Below are positions 1 to 10,874 of a stretch of DNA of 64,000 bases, piece by piece. A program made the position numbers and the translations under genes. The notes below the pieces were generated by a model, which saw only the letters and a list, made by a program, of their open reading frames with translations, did no database searches and was not told the origin of the DNA. The DNA is from Humulus lupulus (taxonomy: Eukaryota; Streptophyta; Magnoliopsida; Rosales; Cannabaceae): positions 136,130,297-136,194,296 of the forward strand of contig NC_084793.1 of NCBI RefSeq assembly GCF_963169125.1. The letters run 5' to 3'. How positions within the stretch are numbered: the first letter of the stretch is position 1; each line of letters begins with the position of its first letter.

Positions 1-283
1 TAGCTGGGGTTGTGTTGAGGAATTTACTGTAGATGGCTGATTTTGTCGCTTAGGTCGACTGCATTCACATTTTTGAGTTGTAATACATTTCAAATAGTAT
101 TTTGGGATTCCAAATGTATAACTTTTACGATTTTAATGAATGTCCAAATCTTTTATAATTAATGTTATCAAATGAGTTTTTATTTCAATTTAATCACACT
201 TTTCAACCTAAAACCTCGATTAGCGAGCTAATGGCATATTTATAATTCACATGGTAACGACTCTAAGGTAGTAGGGCATTACA
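1..283 (+). repeat. 3' end of the 5' LTR of the chromovirus
   Basis: Matches 7020-7303 closely, including the shared terminal stretch around CTCTAAGGTAGTAGGG and the ending TTACA. Only the last part of the LTR is inside the window; by comparison with the 3' copy about 1.9 kb lies upstream. Confidence 0.9.
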
Positions 284-285
284 AA

Positions 286-303
286 TTGGTAGCAGAGCAT
301 GCC
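286..303 (+). other. Primer binding site, initiator-tRNA-Met type
   Basis: TTGGTAGCAGAGCATGCC begins two bases after the LTR end. It matches the usual plant Met-initiator PBS (TGGTATCAGAGC) apart from one base in the core. This is where a host tRNA primes minus-strand synthesis. Confidence 0.8.
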
Positions 304-629
304 AAGGTTTATGGTTCCTGGAGATTGACCAAACATGTACGCTTGCTACCAGTGACAAGCTCGACTTAAGGTTGGTCGATATTAAATGAACTATGTGTTT
401 AACTGCTTGTTTGAGTTGGCCTGTTTTCCTAAATAGTATAGATAGAGCATGATGAGTGTGTTTATATATGTATGATGCCAGGGCACGACCCCTTGATTGC
501 TATATGCTTATGTTGTGTGCAATATGTTGATCTGTTGTTTATAATTGATTGATGTGGCTGGGAGGTGGTTTTTTGATGTTGTTATCATGACTGATGTGCG
601 ACGTCATTGATTACATGCATATTGTAGTT

Positions 630-1716
630 ATGCCTCGATGATCAATTAGACTCTGCGACAATAAGGCCGAAGATGACAACTAGGGCCAGGACCCTCCACG
701 TGCCCCACAGAACTGGCAACAGTTGTTTTCCAAAATGGAAGCCATACTTCAATGAATGGAAGATGAGCTCCAAGAGTTGAGGCAACAGACCCCTCCTTAA
801 GGTATTGGGTTGTAGATTCCACCGGCTATGGCACCAGTGCCAGCCCAGCCTGTGATGGAGAATAGGTGGGAGCCTCTATATGAAAGATTCAGAAAGTAAC
901 ACCCTCCCACCTTTGAGGGTGAACCAGACCCATTGCGGGCAGAGCAGTGGATGAATATGATTTCTTCCATCCTGGATTTCATGAGGGTGGAAGGATATGA
1001 GAGGGTGGCCTGCGCTAGCTATATGTTGAGAGAAGACATCTGCATTTGGTGGGACGTTGTGTCTCGGAGGAAGGATGTGGCATTTGTGACCTGGGAGGAA
1101 TTTAGGGACATATTCAACGAGAAATACTATAGTGTTGCAGTCTGAGCTGCAAAGGTGGACGAGTTTGTTAATCTGAATCAGAACCGAATGACGGTTACAG
1201 AATATGCAACTGAAGTTTGACTGGTTGGCAAAGTTCGCGTCAAACTTGGTGCCTACTGATATAGCACGGAGGGATCGATTTGTGAAGGGACTAAAAATCA
1301 TGATAGCTCGTGACGTTAAGATAACATTAGATCCGAGGACTACCACCTATGCTCAAGTAGTGGAGAAGGCCTTTACAGCTGAGGGAGCCGAGGATCCGAT
1401 ATGGCGAGAGGGCACCGCTAGACACAATTTTCGGAGGACGGTTCCTCCTTTCACAGGTTCTAGTCGGGGTAGTGGACCCAGTGAGCAGAAGAGAAAGGCC
1501 CCAGATTCTTTTGTTCCTCCTGGTTCAGATAGGAGAGCACAGGGTGCTTTCAGTGGCCATCAGGGAGGGGGACACAATTGGAGGAGTTTCCCAGAGTGTC
1601 CTCGATGTAGGCAAAAACATCAAGGAAAGTGTAGAGTCAGAGCTTGTTTCACTTGTGGGAGTGTTAGTCATATGAGGAAAGACTGCCCTCAAGCCAAAAA
1701 AGAACCAAAGCGATAG
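630..1716 (+). pseudogene. gag: Chromovirus gag, broken
   Basis: Gag is the structural protein that packages the element RNA. The likely start is the ATG at 630, because the frame from there has a gag-like N-terminus (aromatic and glutamine-rich, with MEDELQELRQQ near 753). That frame is broken by several stops, among them TGA at 636, TAG and TGA further on, and TAA near 784. The core domain (933-1145, PLRAEQWMNM near the start) is followed by a one-base frameshift near 1207-1215. The rest (1204-1716) ends in a CCHC zinc knuckle, CFTCGSVSHMRKDC, near 1645-1686. Several stops can be explained by CGA to TGA or CAG to TAG changes. It cannot make full-length protein. Confidence 0.85.
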
Positions 1717-1773
1717 CCTCACTCTAGCTAGAGTATTCACCTTGACCCAGACCGAGGCTAAGGCTAGTCCCTT

Positions 1774-2142
1774 GTGACAGGTCAGATTGCTTGTGCTGGT
1801 TCTTCATTTACTGAATTGATTAATTCAGGAGCTACTCATTCGTTTGTATCTGCTAGAGTGATAGATCATTTATGTAGACCTAGTGATTTGTATGTTAGGG
1901 GATTCAAGACTTTGTTTCCAACTAGGGAAATGGTAGTCTCTATGAGATGGGTTAAAGCATTACCAGTAGAGATAGACAGTAGGGAGTTGTTTGTGGATCT
2001 GATTGAGCTAGCGATGGATGACTTTGATATGATCCTAAGGATGGATTGGTTATCAAAGTACGGGGCGAGCATAGATTGCAAGCGAATGATGGTGATCTTT
2101 GAATCAGAAGGGAGATACCCTTTGTATTTGTGGGGACAGTGA
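1774..2142 (+). pseudogene. Chromovirus aspartic protease, catalytic Asp lost
   Basis: The retropepsin-like protease cleaves the Gag-Pol polyprotein. The family signature here would be I-D-S-G-A-T-H-S-F, but the sequence reads INSGATHSF: codon 1822-1824 is AAT where a GAT or GAC for the catalytic aspartate is expected. The downstream family motif MDWLSKYGASIDC is present near 2041-2080. The frame is open for 122 codons, yet the missing nucleophile-activating Asp makes it inactive. It overlaps the RT reading frame at 2130 in a different phase. Confidence 0.85.
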
Positions 2143-3156
2143 GTGGACCACGAGTACCTATGATCTCTGCACTGAAGGCTAGAGACCTAATGCAAGAAGG
2201 TTGCATGGGATTCCTAGCAAACATAGTGGATACCTCTAGGATTGTCTCGGTTGGACCGGATGAGACCAAACTGGTATGTGAGTTTCCTGATGTGTTCCCA
2301 GCAGACTTGCCAGGGTTTCCACCACACCAAGAGATCGAGTTCATCATAGAGTTGGCACCAAGGGAGGAGCCAGTATCTAGGACACCTTATAGAATGGCTC
2401 TAGCACACTGAAGATTTAGTTGCAGGAGTTGCTGGATCTAGGATTCATCAGACCCAGTTTTTCACCATGGGATGCTCCAGTGTTGTTCGTTAAGAAGAAG
2501 GATGGATCCTTAAGGATGTGTATAGACTATAGAGAGCTGAACAAGTTGACCATTAAGAACAAGTACCCATTGCCCAGAATCGACGACTTGTTTGACCACC
2601 TACAGGGGAAGACGGTGTTCTCCAAGATTGACCTTTGGTTCGGCTACCACCAGTTAAGGATTAAAGTGGAGGACATACCAAAGATTGCATTTCGTATGAG
2701 GTATAAACATTATGAATTCCTAGTCATGCCCTTTGGATTAACTAATGCCCCAACAACCTTTATGGACTTGATGAATAGGGTCTTCAGATATTATTTGGAC
2801 AAGTTTGTGATTGTATTCATCGATGATATACTGGTGTACTCCCATTCAGAGATAGAGCACAAGCAGCATCTTCGCTTGGTACTACAGTGGTTGAGAGAGC
2901 TTAGGTTATATGCTAAGTTCAGAAAGTGTGAGTTTTGGTTACCCCAAGTAACATTTATGGGCCACATTGTAAGTAAGGAGGGGATCCTGGTGGAACCAAG
3001 CAAGATTGAGGTAGTGAGAGATTGACCTAGGGCGAGCAATGTACCAGAGGTTAGAAGTTTCTTAGGATTAGCAGGGTACTATCGGTAGTTCGTTGAGGGA
3101 TTCTCCAAAATAGCTACACCATTGACTGAGCTGACACGTAAGAAGACCATGTATGT
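2130..3156 (+). pseudogene. Chromovirus reverse transcriptase, frameshifted
   Basis: RT copies element RNA into DNA. The N-terminal part is in one frame (2130-2411, with EFPDVFPADLPGFPP). A frameshift and a TAG near 2405-2417 separate it from the fingers and palm (2420-3025: [20 protein letters not shown], then PLPRID). The active site is FIDD at 2816-2827, an accepted variant of YVDD, and is intact. A TGA at 3023 sits where a tryptophan codon is usual, and a TAG near 3088 follows in the thumb (EVRSFLGLAGYYR). A further phase change leads into RNase H near 3157. Confidence 0.9.
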
Positions 3157-3762
3157 ATGGAAGATAGATGTGAGAATAGTTTCAAGGAGTTGAAGCGGCG
3201 ATTGATTACCACTCTGGTATTGAGTCACCCATCAGAGGATGAGAAGTTTGCAGTCTATTGCGATGCTTCGAGGCAGGGTTTAGGGTGTGTATTGATGCAA
3301 GACGGGAATGTGATAGCCTACCCGTCAAGACAATTGAAGGAGTATGAGCAGAGGTATACCACTCACAATCTAGAATTGGCGGCAGTGGTATTTGCAGTAA
3401 AGGTTTGGAGGCATTATTTGTATGGAGAGAAGTGCGAAATATACACCAACCATAAAAGTTTGAAGTATTTCTTTACGCAGAAGGATCTGAATATGCGCCA
3501 AAGGCGTTGACTAGAATTTGTAAAGGACTACGACTGTGAAATTCTATACCATCCAGGGAAGGCCAATGTGGTAGCCAACGCATTGAGTCAGAAGGGCCCA
3601 GAGCAGTTGTTTAGTTCGAGGAAGATATCAGAGAGGTTAGCTGAAGAGATGACCAGAGTAGGAATTGAATTGGTAGTTGGTCAGCTAGCCAACATCACTC
3701 TTCAGTCCACGCTCCTTGAGAGGATCAAGGAATCGCAGAAGGAAGATCCACGATTGAGATAG
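3157..3762 (+). pseudogene. Chromovirus RNase H, two catalytic Asp changed to Asn
   Basis: RNase H removes the RNA strand of the RNA/DNA hybrid. YCDAS near 3259 supplies the first Asp and LELAA near 3373 the Glu. The third position, normally T-D-H-K-S-L, reads TNHKSL (AAC at 3448-3450). The fourth, normally A-D-A-L-S, reads ANALS (AAC at 3577-3579). A TGA at 3508-3510 interrupts the frame after NMRQRR. The copy therefore lacks two of four metal-binding residues, and both changes are G-to-A on the coding strand. Confidence 0.85.
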
Positions 3763-4692
3763 CATACAAAGGATGTCTTAGCTGGAGTGGATAATGAATT
3801 TTCTATTTTAGAGGTGGGTTTACTGAGGTATAAGGGTCAGATTTGTTTTCTAATGGATTCCAGTATCTGGCAAGAGATTTTAGATGAGTCTCACACAACT
3901 CCTTATTCCTTACATCCAGGTACGATGAAGATGTACCAAGACTAGAGAACTTTGTATTGGTGGCTGGGGATGAAGAGGGATGTAATGGATTATGTGGCCA
4001 AGTGTTTGACTCGTCAATAGGTAAAGGATGAACATCAAAGGCCAGCGAGGTTGCTGCAGCCTTTAGGGATTCCGGAGTGGAAATAGGAGGACATCACCAT
4101 GGACTTCATGGTTGGATTACCGAAGACAGTAGGATCGTATGATTCGGTGTGGGTGATTGTGGATAAATACACCAAATCAGCCCACTTTTTGCCTGCTAAG
4201 ACAACTTGTACAGTGGAGCAGTATGTTGAGTTGTATGTGAAGGAAATTGTGTGACTACATAGGGCTTCGAGGTTGATAGTATCCGACAGGGACCCCACCT
4301 TCACCTCCAAGTTTTGGGAAAGCATGCAGAAGGCTATGGGCACACAGTTGCGGTTTAGTACCGCTTATCATCCTCAGACGGATGGGCAGTCTAAGAGGAC
4401 ATTTCAGATACTGTAGGATATGTTGCGAGCCTGTGTGCTAGAATTTGGGGGATCTTGGAGTAAGTATCTCCCTTTGATTGAATTTTCGTATAATAATAGC
4501 TACTAGGCAACTATCGGAGTGGCTTCGTATGAAATGCTATATGGGAGGAAGTGCAGATCACCCATCCATTGGGATGAGACGGGTGAGAGAAAATATTTTG
4601 GTCCTGAGGCCATTAAGAAGACAAACGAAGCAATTGAGAAGATTAGACCTCAAATGCTCACCTCTCAGAGTTGACAGAAGAGTTACTCAAAC
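3763..4692 (+). pseudogene. Chromovirus integrase core, catalytic Glu changed to Lys
   Basis: Integrase joins element DNA to the host chromosome. The N-terminal zinc region survives in part (near 3960-4020; one expected Cys reads Arg in CLTRQ). The catalytic core has D in MDFMVGLP (4102-4104) and D in VSDRDP (4285-4287). The third residue, Glu in G-Q-S-E-R, is AAG (Lys) at 4393-4395. In-frame stops occur near 3943, 4018, 4084, 4252, 4414 and 4504; several replace Gln, Trp or Arg codons by C-to-T or G-to-A changes. Not functional. Confidence 0.85.
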
Positions 4693-5118
4693 TTGAGATG
4701 CAGGAGTGTAGAGTTTCAAGTTGGTGATGACGCATTTCTCAGAGTTTCTCCCTTGAGAGGGGTGAAACGATTTGGAGTGAGAGGAAAGTTGAGCCCTAGG
4801 TTTGTTGGCCCCTTTGAAATTCTGGAACAGGTTGGAGAGGTAGCCTACAGATTGGCAATGCCTCTAGCCTTATCAAGGGTTCACCTGGAGTTATCGAATT
4901 CTACGCATGTGTTGACTTATGAAAACCTGGAGTTAGATCAAGATTTATCTTATGAGGAGAAGCCGGTTCAAATTCTAGACCGAAAAGATAAAGTCTTGTG
5001 GAACAAGGCCATTGCCTTAGTGAAAGTGATGTGGAGGAACAACAAAGTGGAAGAGGCAACTTGGGAACATAAGGCTGATATGTGGGATCGATATCCCGAT
5101 TATTCAGGTAAATTTTGA
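4693..5118 (+). pseudogene. Integrase C-terminus with chromodomain
   Basis: This frame holds the GPY/F-like region (LSPRFVGPFEILEQVGEVAY) and then a chromodomain (near 4960-5100, with VLWNKAIALVKVMWRNN and EEATWEHKADM). In chromoviruses the chromodomain is thought to bind modified histones and steer insertion into heterochromatin. The stretch is open to its natural stop at 5116-5118, just before the PPT. It is the domain that supports the chromovirus call; Tekay against Reina is not settled. Confidence 0.85.
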
Positions 5119-5131
5119 GGGCAAAATTTCT

Positions 5132-5147
5132 GCAAGGAAGGGATAGT
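5132..5147 (+). other. Polypurine tract
   Basis: GCAAGGAAGGGATAGT lies directly before the 3' LTR start (TGTAATG at 5148). This is the position where plus-strand synthesis is primed. Confidence 0.7.
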
Positions 5148-7303
5148 TGTAATGTCCCAAATTTGCCAATAAGGCTTAGTGCCTTGATTAGCGTGTCGAG
5201 AGGACAATAATTGATTTAATTATGTTAATATGTGGATTAAATGATTATGTGATTAAAAATGCATGTTTATGTGAATTAAATATGCATGTGGGCCCAATTT
5301 GGTTAATAGGGGTATATTTGTAATTTTGGCCCGTTGAGGGCATAAATGTGAATTTTATGTATGTTGTACATGATACCACAATATTGTGGTGATATATTTG
5401 GGATGTGCGATCCGAGACGGTCCTAGGGAGCAGAATAGCGAAATAGTCACAACGGGGTTGAATACCCGGCTCGGGGGGAGCCTAGGTGTATTTTGGGGAT
5501 TAAATGGGGAATTATAGGAACCCTCGAGGACTTAGCGGGATGTGGAAAATGATGGGATTGCCCTTGGTGGCATTAAAGGATTTAGGATTTACCTTAGGGG
5601 TAATTGGGTCATTTTGATACTAAGGGATAGCTTAGGATAGGCTTAGTAGCTTTGAGAAACCACTAGAACTAAGTAACCTCTCAGCCTTATCTCTCCCTCA
5701 CGTTTTCCTCTCTCTCTCAAGGCTAAGGAGGAATTTTTTTGCTGAATTCAAGGGGGAGTCTTAGAATTCAGAAGGATTGGAGGTTTGAAGTGCTTGGAGA
5801 TTAGCTCAGTTGAATTCTCAGTGAGGTAAGGGTTTCAAACTTGATCTTTTCTGTTGATTTTGTTGTGAATTTTTGGTAAGTTTGCTTAGGTTCAAGAATA
5901 GTTTGATTTTTAGGTTTTGATGAGATTATGAGCTGGTTCTTGGAATATTTTCGCTAACTAAGTTGCCTAGACATGAATTTTGGGTTTAATTTTGAGTATA
6001 AGGGTTGGATTGGGTGAGAATTTATAGGTTTGGTTGGGGAAAAACACAGTAGAAATGCATGGATTTATAGGTTTTTGGGGCTTGCGCCACGACCCTGTTC
6101 TTTAGGCGTCACGACCCGTGTGTGTAAAGAGGCTTAGGAAGCCTCTGAGTTTGCCCAGGAGCTGTGGCGCAGACGAGGCGCTCCGAGGCCTGTGTCCTCC
6201 AACAGAGAGAGTCGTGCTCTCTGACTTACAGCGGGTCGTGACCCTAGGGGGCGGGCCGCGACTCAAATTAGGGGAATTGGCCTATGTTGGGTTTTAATGC
6301 TTGGGAACCCAAATCTTAGGGCTCAGGAAGGATCCTACTACCCGGTTTAGTAGGATTCGAGGTCCCGAAGGCTAGTATTTTATTCTGAATTTCTTAATTG
6401 GTTAGGAATCGATGAATATCTATTTATTATGGCGTTGTGACTAGGTTTTACATCAAAGCTTGGGTTTAGGGGATCATGCTCAAGATCGTGTTAATCTTTA
6501 AGCTCGAGACACAGGTAAGAAAACTGTTGGTGCTCGTAGAGCAGGCCATGGCCCTATTATTTGTGTTTGATATAGGTGTGAATATTTGTAATTGCTATGC
6601 TATGTTATGCATGATTGTAAGTGAACGGCGAAGGCCGAGAGCGGCAAGGGTCGCGAACGGCGAAGGCTGAGAATGGCAAAGGCCGGGTACGTCAAGGGCC
6701 GGGATCGGTGTTAAGCACGCTAAGTGCAGGCCACTAGGGCGAGACCCTCTAAGGGTGTTGTATCCACCTGCTCGGTGAATACCGCGAACCCAGGGCCTGG
6801 TAAAGCACCTGGGTTGGCATAGGCTGCTATATATTTAATCTATTGACTGTTTATGTTGTATATTATTGGATTGAATTATGAATTATTATGTGTTGAGTTT
6901 TCTTGTCGGGCCTCAGCACACGGGTTCTCTATGGTGCGGGTATGGGCAAGGGAAAGGTCGATCAACCATGAGTTAGAGAGTGTGGAGCGTCGTGTACATG
7001 TTCGACCTACCTGGCTGCCATGGCTGGGGTTGTTTGAGGAATTTACTGTAGATGGCTGATTTTATCGCTTAGGTTGACTGTATTCACATTTTTTAGTTGT
7101 AATAGATTTTCAAACAGTGCTTTGGGATCCCAACTGTATAACTTTTATGATTTTAATGAATGTCCAAATCTTTTATAATTAATGTTATCAAATGAGTTTT
7201 TATTTCAATTTAATCACACTTTTCAACCTAAAACCTCAATTAGCGAGCTAATGGAATGTTTATAAATCACATGGTAACGACTCTAAGGTAGTAGGGTGTT
7301 ACA
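5148..7303 (+). repeat. 3' LTR of the chromovirus (2156 bp)
   Basis: Starts TGTAATG right after the PPT and ends TTACA at 7303. The start resembles other chromovirus LTRs in this window (AATAAGGCTTAGTGCCTTGA). It contains a CG-rich word block at 6080-6262 and a GGC/GCC-rich tandem stretch at about 6626-6705. No gene is present; short open frames at 6476 and 6853 are chance frames. Confidence 0.9.
6080..6262 (+). repeat. CG-rich word block in LTR (decayed GTCGTGAC/GCCACGAC words)
   Basis: Repeated short words such as CGCCACGACCC, GCGTCACGACCC, GGTCGTGACCC and GGCCGCGACTC occur in 180 bases. The block sits 0.93-1.11 kb from the LTR start, the same slot that holds other words in the solo LTRs of this window. 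Confidence 0.65.
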
Positions 7304-7652
7304 ACATTTCCCCCAAGTCTTCACTCGTCATCGAGCATTGGCGACTTAGATTGAGAAAAGTAATTTGAAAGGTCATCGGGGGGAGACATTTGGGCTTCCC
7401 CTGACATCATTCTGGAAAGTCACACCACGTGTTGACTCCCTATTGCTAGGCCCATTAACCTATGCAATTAATGTGGGGTCAACTCCACGATCCAAAGCGT
7501 CCAATCCGTACCATACACGTCCATTCGCCCCTTGCTTGTGTCATCTTTTTTCAATGCTAATGATCACGATCCATGCCTTTTATGTCCTGACCGTTGGATT
7601 GTTCTTGAGTACCTACATCGTAGGTAATCTGACAATTGGGGTGGGGTTGCTT
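7304..7652. other. Unassigned 349-bp stretch
   Basis: Between the 3' LTR of the first chromovirus and the tip of another LTR. The one open frame (7365-7700) has no recognisable domain and runs into LTR sequence, so I do not call a gene. It may be old repeat or host DNA. Confidence 0.4.
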
Positions 7653-7735
7653 TGTAACGTCCTCCTAATCCAGGACCGTTACACTATGTACTTTGAATAG
7701 TGCCAGACTTGCTAATCAAGTCCCTTGGTTATAAA
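7653..7735 (-). repeat. Terminal 83 bp of a reverse chromovirus LTR
   Basis: Begins TGTAACGTCC and contains ACTTGCTAATCAAGTC, like the reverse LTR ends at 13042, 17228 and 28371. It stops abruptly at 7736 where Copia-type sequence begins. The remainder of this LTR was not found nearby. Confidence 0.65.
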
Positions 7736-9290
7736 TGTTGGGAATTGTGCCCTTAAAGCAATTATGGTAGACAATGGTTTTAATGAAATAAATGAATGAA
7801 TTTAATTATTGTATATATGTAGCTTATATACTATATTATTGCCAATAATATTAATTAAATATCATAAAATTCCCAAGTTCATCTATATGGTCTCAATCTC
7901 ATATTGGTATGAGAGGATCAAGGTTGAGATAATGAACTTAAATATTTCACAATAAAATAAAGTTATGGAATCTTTAAATTAATTACTGTTAGTACAGTCC
8001 ACTAGTATTATGGATACATGTGACCTAGATCCGAGTTACTAGTGTAGTATGACACTTTAGTGGATGTAGAGAGTATGTAGAACTGTACCAAATATGATTT
8101 AATAATACTTGTTTAAATATCGTTTCGTAGTATTATAAAACACATCAACTGATGATCATATACAAACTGATCTTAATCCTGAAGTTACTATGAACTCCTA
8201 ATATGTCATTTGAACCTTTGATTCATGTGTTACGGTTTGTCAGAATGATCAGGCTAAGAACTATTGTTTTGAGGACTCAATGATATATATGGCTGGGGAC
8301 ATAGCTTAATAGACATGTAATCTATACCTTCTTATAGATTGCATGATGATTCCCTATTGAGTTGGCTTTTGGAACTGAAAAGGTTATTGCCGTCAAATTC
8401 ATAATTAGATTATGAATTAATCTTCACTAGTACAGTCGATGGTACACTAGGAATCAAGATATAATTAAAAGGGTAAAACGGTAATTTTATTCCCACTTAA
8501 TTATGAATCATCAATAGATGATTAATTTGTATGTAATGATTATATCAATGGACACTTTATGGTTACAATAAAGTACTCAGTATATATATGTCTTTAATTC
8601 TCAAGAGTTCAGTCTCATATTTATAGTGGAATAATCATGAGATTAATAAATATGATTATTGAATCAAAGAGTTTTTGTTAATAATCTTTTATTTATTGGA
8701 GCTTGGAATTATTGGTCCATAGGTCCCCGGGGCGGCTCTATCAACACTAATCAAAGTAAGAGTTGATACAAGGGTTAAATTGTGAATGGACTATTTGAGA
8801 GAGTATTTATTCTTCGGGATAAATGTGCAATTATGTGATAATTGAAGTTGCACAATTTATTATTGCATTTGTGCAATTTTCGAAATTGTGTAGAAATAAA
8901 ACAAATTGATTTTAATCAATTATTTTATTTAAGTGTGAATATATAAATATTAATCAAAATTAATTTTGATTATTATATTTATTTAATTAATAATAAAATG
9001 ATAATAGAAATTCAAAATTTGAATTTTGAAATATAAGTTGTCATCTTTTCCTTAAAAAGATGATACCTTATTTGGAATTCTAATTATTAATTAATTAAAA
9101 TTAAAAAAAAACATGAAAAACCAAATCCCATTTTCAGGGATAGGCCACATGCATAGGGCTTGGACTGCTCTATGCATGTGGCACTTCTAATGTAATCAGT
9201 TAGGCTTGAATGAAAATTCCAAAAAAGAAAAAATTGTGCAGTTTTCAAACTTCGATTTTATGTACAGAGCTTATGCGTTTTATATAACAA
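7736..9290 (+). repeat. Copia-type LTR fragment, forward
   Basis: Starts TGTTGGGAATTGTGCCC, a common Copia LTR start, and later contains GGTCCCCGGGGCGGCTC near 8725. No coding sequence. The right edge is uncertain because the AT-rich and CA-rich stretch near 9290 has no clear end; a complete TSD could not be found. Confidence 0.55.
9144..9182. other. Perfect hairpin (13-bp stem, 13-base loop)
   Basis: GCCACATGCATAG at 9144-9156 pairs exactly with CTATGCATGTGGC at 9170-9182. It lies in the Copia-type LTR fragment and stands out in AT-rich surroundings. Confidence 0.8.
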
Positions 9291-9457
9291 AATAACACAC
9301 ACACACATAAACATACAAAAATCATGAACAATATTATTTTAGCATCACACATAGATAAAACATAAACATGGAAACAACTATGCTACCATCCAATTAACCT
9401 ATCTAACATGTCAAAATATCACATACATGTATATAAACATATAAACTACCAACTATT

Positions 9458-9470
9458 GGCTCTGAAGCCA
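9458..9470 (-). other. Primer binding site of a reverse Copia fragment
   Basis: GGCTCTGAAGCCA on the + strand is the reverse complement of a Met-type PBS with changes. It stands two bases before the LTR that starts at 9473. Confidence 0.65.
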
Positions 9471-9472
9471 GT

Positions 9473-10874
9473 TGTAGAATCTTATTTATACAAGTCTATA
9501 TGCATACTCCCTATAAATATATATTCAAAACAATATACATAGTAGAAATCATAAAATCATACAAGCATGTGAATATTACAGAGATACGTAAATACAATAA
9601 TAAAACCACTAGAGTACTTACAAGATGTGTAGCGGAACAATGACTACACCATTTGGATTCCCTAACATTTTGCCCTTGTTGAATGCTAGGTATTGCAAGG
9701 AATCCAAACCGCTTTAAAACAAGACTGCAGTCTTCCAAGTCTTTCTCTAAAAGAACCTAGTGTTTGTGTGGGCAAGTCTCAACACAAGAAAAGATAATTT
9801 ATAGAGAGAAAACTAAGAGAGAGTGGGCAACTAGGTATAGAATATTATGAGTGAATTTTTACCTTGTAAAATTCATTTAACCTAATGCATTCTATAGCAC
9901 TAGTATATATAGGCAATTAGCTAGGACATAAAATAGGTTTTAGTTACCCATTTTATTTTAATTATTTAATAATTATAATTACTAAATCCTTGTCAAAATT
10001 AACCAATTATAATTTTGACCTTTATTTAATTCATTTTATTAATATTAATACAAATTTATCAATATTAACAAAATTGTCTCAATTGGCTATAATACTCTCT
10101 TTTTAAGACTTTGCATAAAAACTTCAAATTTTATTCTATTTCTTTTCTCACAAAATATCAATAAATAATTTAACATTATTTATTTTCATTGACCTAGTCA
10201 TATATGATATTTTTATAATTAATAATTAAATTAATAATTCAAGACTACTAGGTTTATTTTGATAAGAGATGACATGGGAACCATGGATCCATGAAATCAT
10301 CATTTCACTTCTTAAACAAAAGCTATAGATTTCATATCTATGATAAATACTCCCACTCAATTATAATACCAAATCTTCAATATGTAACTATGAGCTAGTC
10401 CGTAGGGTAAGCTAGTAACAAACAAATTAAAAGACTTGAATAATACAATCAGCATAATATTAATCACTTAGAATTAAGATTGAATTGACCTATGGTCAAC
10501 GTTGTGATATGATTAGATTAGATAATAATGATACTTACTTATCTTGTCAATAATCAATATCGGTCCAGTCCAGTGTAACAAAATACATTTGATCTTATCT
10601 ACTTGGTGAATGTCTTGGATATGACATCACACGAGATGTGTAAGTAGATCTTATTATATATTACCCAATCAGTAAAAAGCTAGTGTACTGATTTAATCTT
10701 AGGACAAAATGCTTTTGAACATATAATTAAAATTATAATCCATTGTGACCAAGTCACTATAATTGTAACTATACATATGTTTGGGATTTTATAAATGTTT
10801 GTATTAATAATAATTAATCATGTAATAAAACATGTAAACAAAACAATTTGATTGAGCAAAATGATTTCTACTAC
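9473..10874 (-). repeat. Reverse Copia LTR, truncated
   Basis: Related to the LTR of the large Copia element at 21476: both share the stretch around GATTGAATTGACCTATGG and the end near AAAATGATTTCTA. The side that would be the sense start of the LTR is missing; at about 10874 it abuts a Tat pol fragment. The upstream 9291-9457 looks like the leader of the same element. Confidence 0.7.

Larger units (their letters stand above)
1..7303 (+). mobile_element. Ty3/Gypsy chromovirus (Tekay/Reina-like), decayed, 5' end outside the window
   Basis: Order on the + strand is LTR end (1-283), PBS (286-303), leader, gag, PR, RT, RNase H, IN, chromodomain, PPT, LTR (5148-7303). The last 280 bases of the two LTRs are nearly the same (1-283 against about 7020-7303), which fixes both LTR ends. 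The integrase C-terminus carries a chromodomain, the hallmark of chromoviruses. The leader 304-629 has no recognisable gene. Gag and pol contain many stops and at least two frameshifts, so the copy cannot move by itself. The 5' target duplication lies outside the window; the base run after the 3' LTR is ACATT (7304-7308). Confidence 0.9.

Noticed and set aside
7736..10874. One Copia element with an LTR at each end
   Set aside because: The left piece reads forward and the right piece reverse, and their LTR starts differ.
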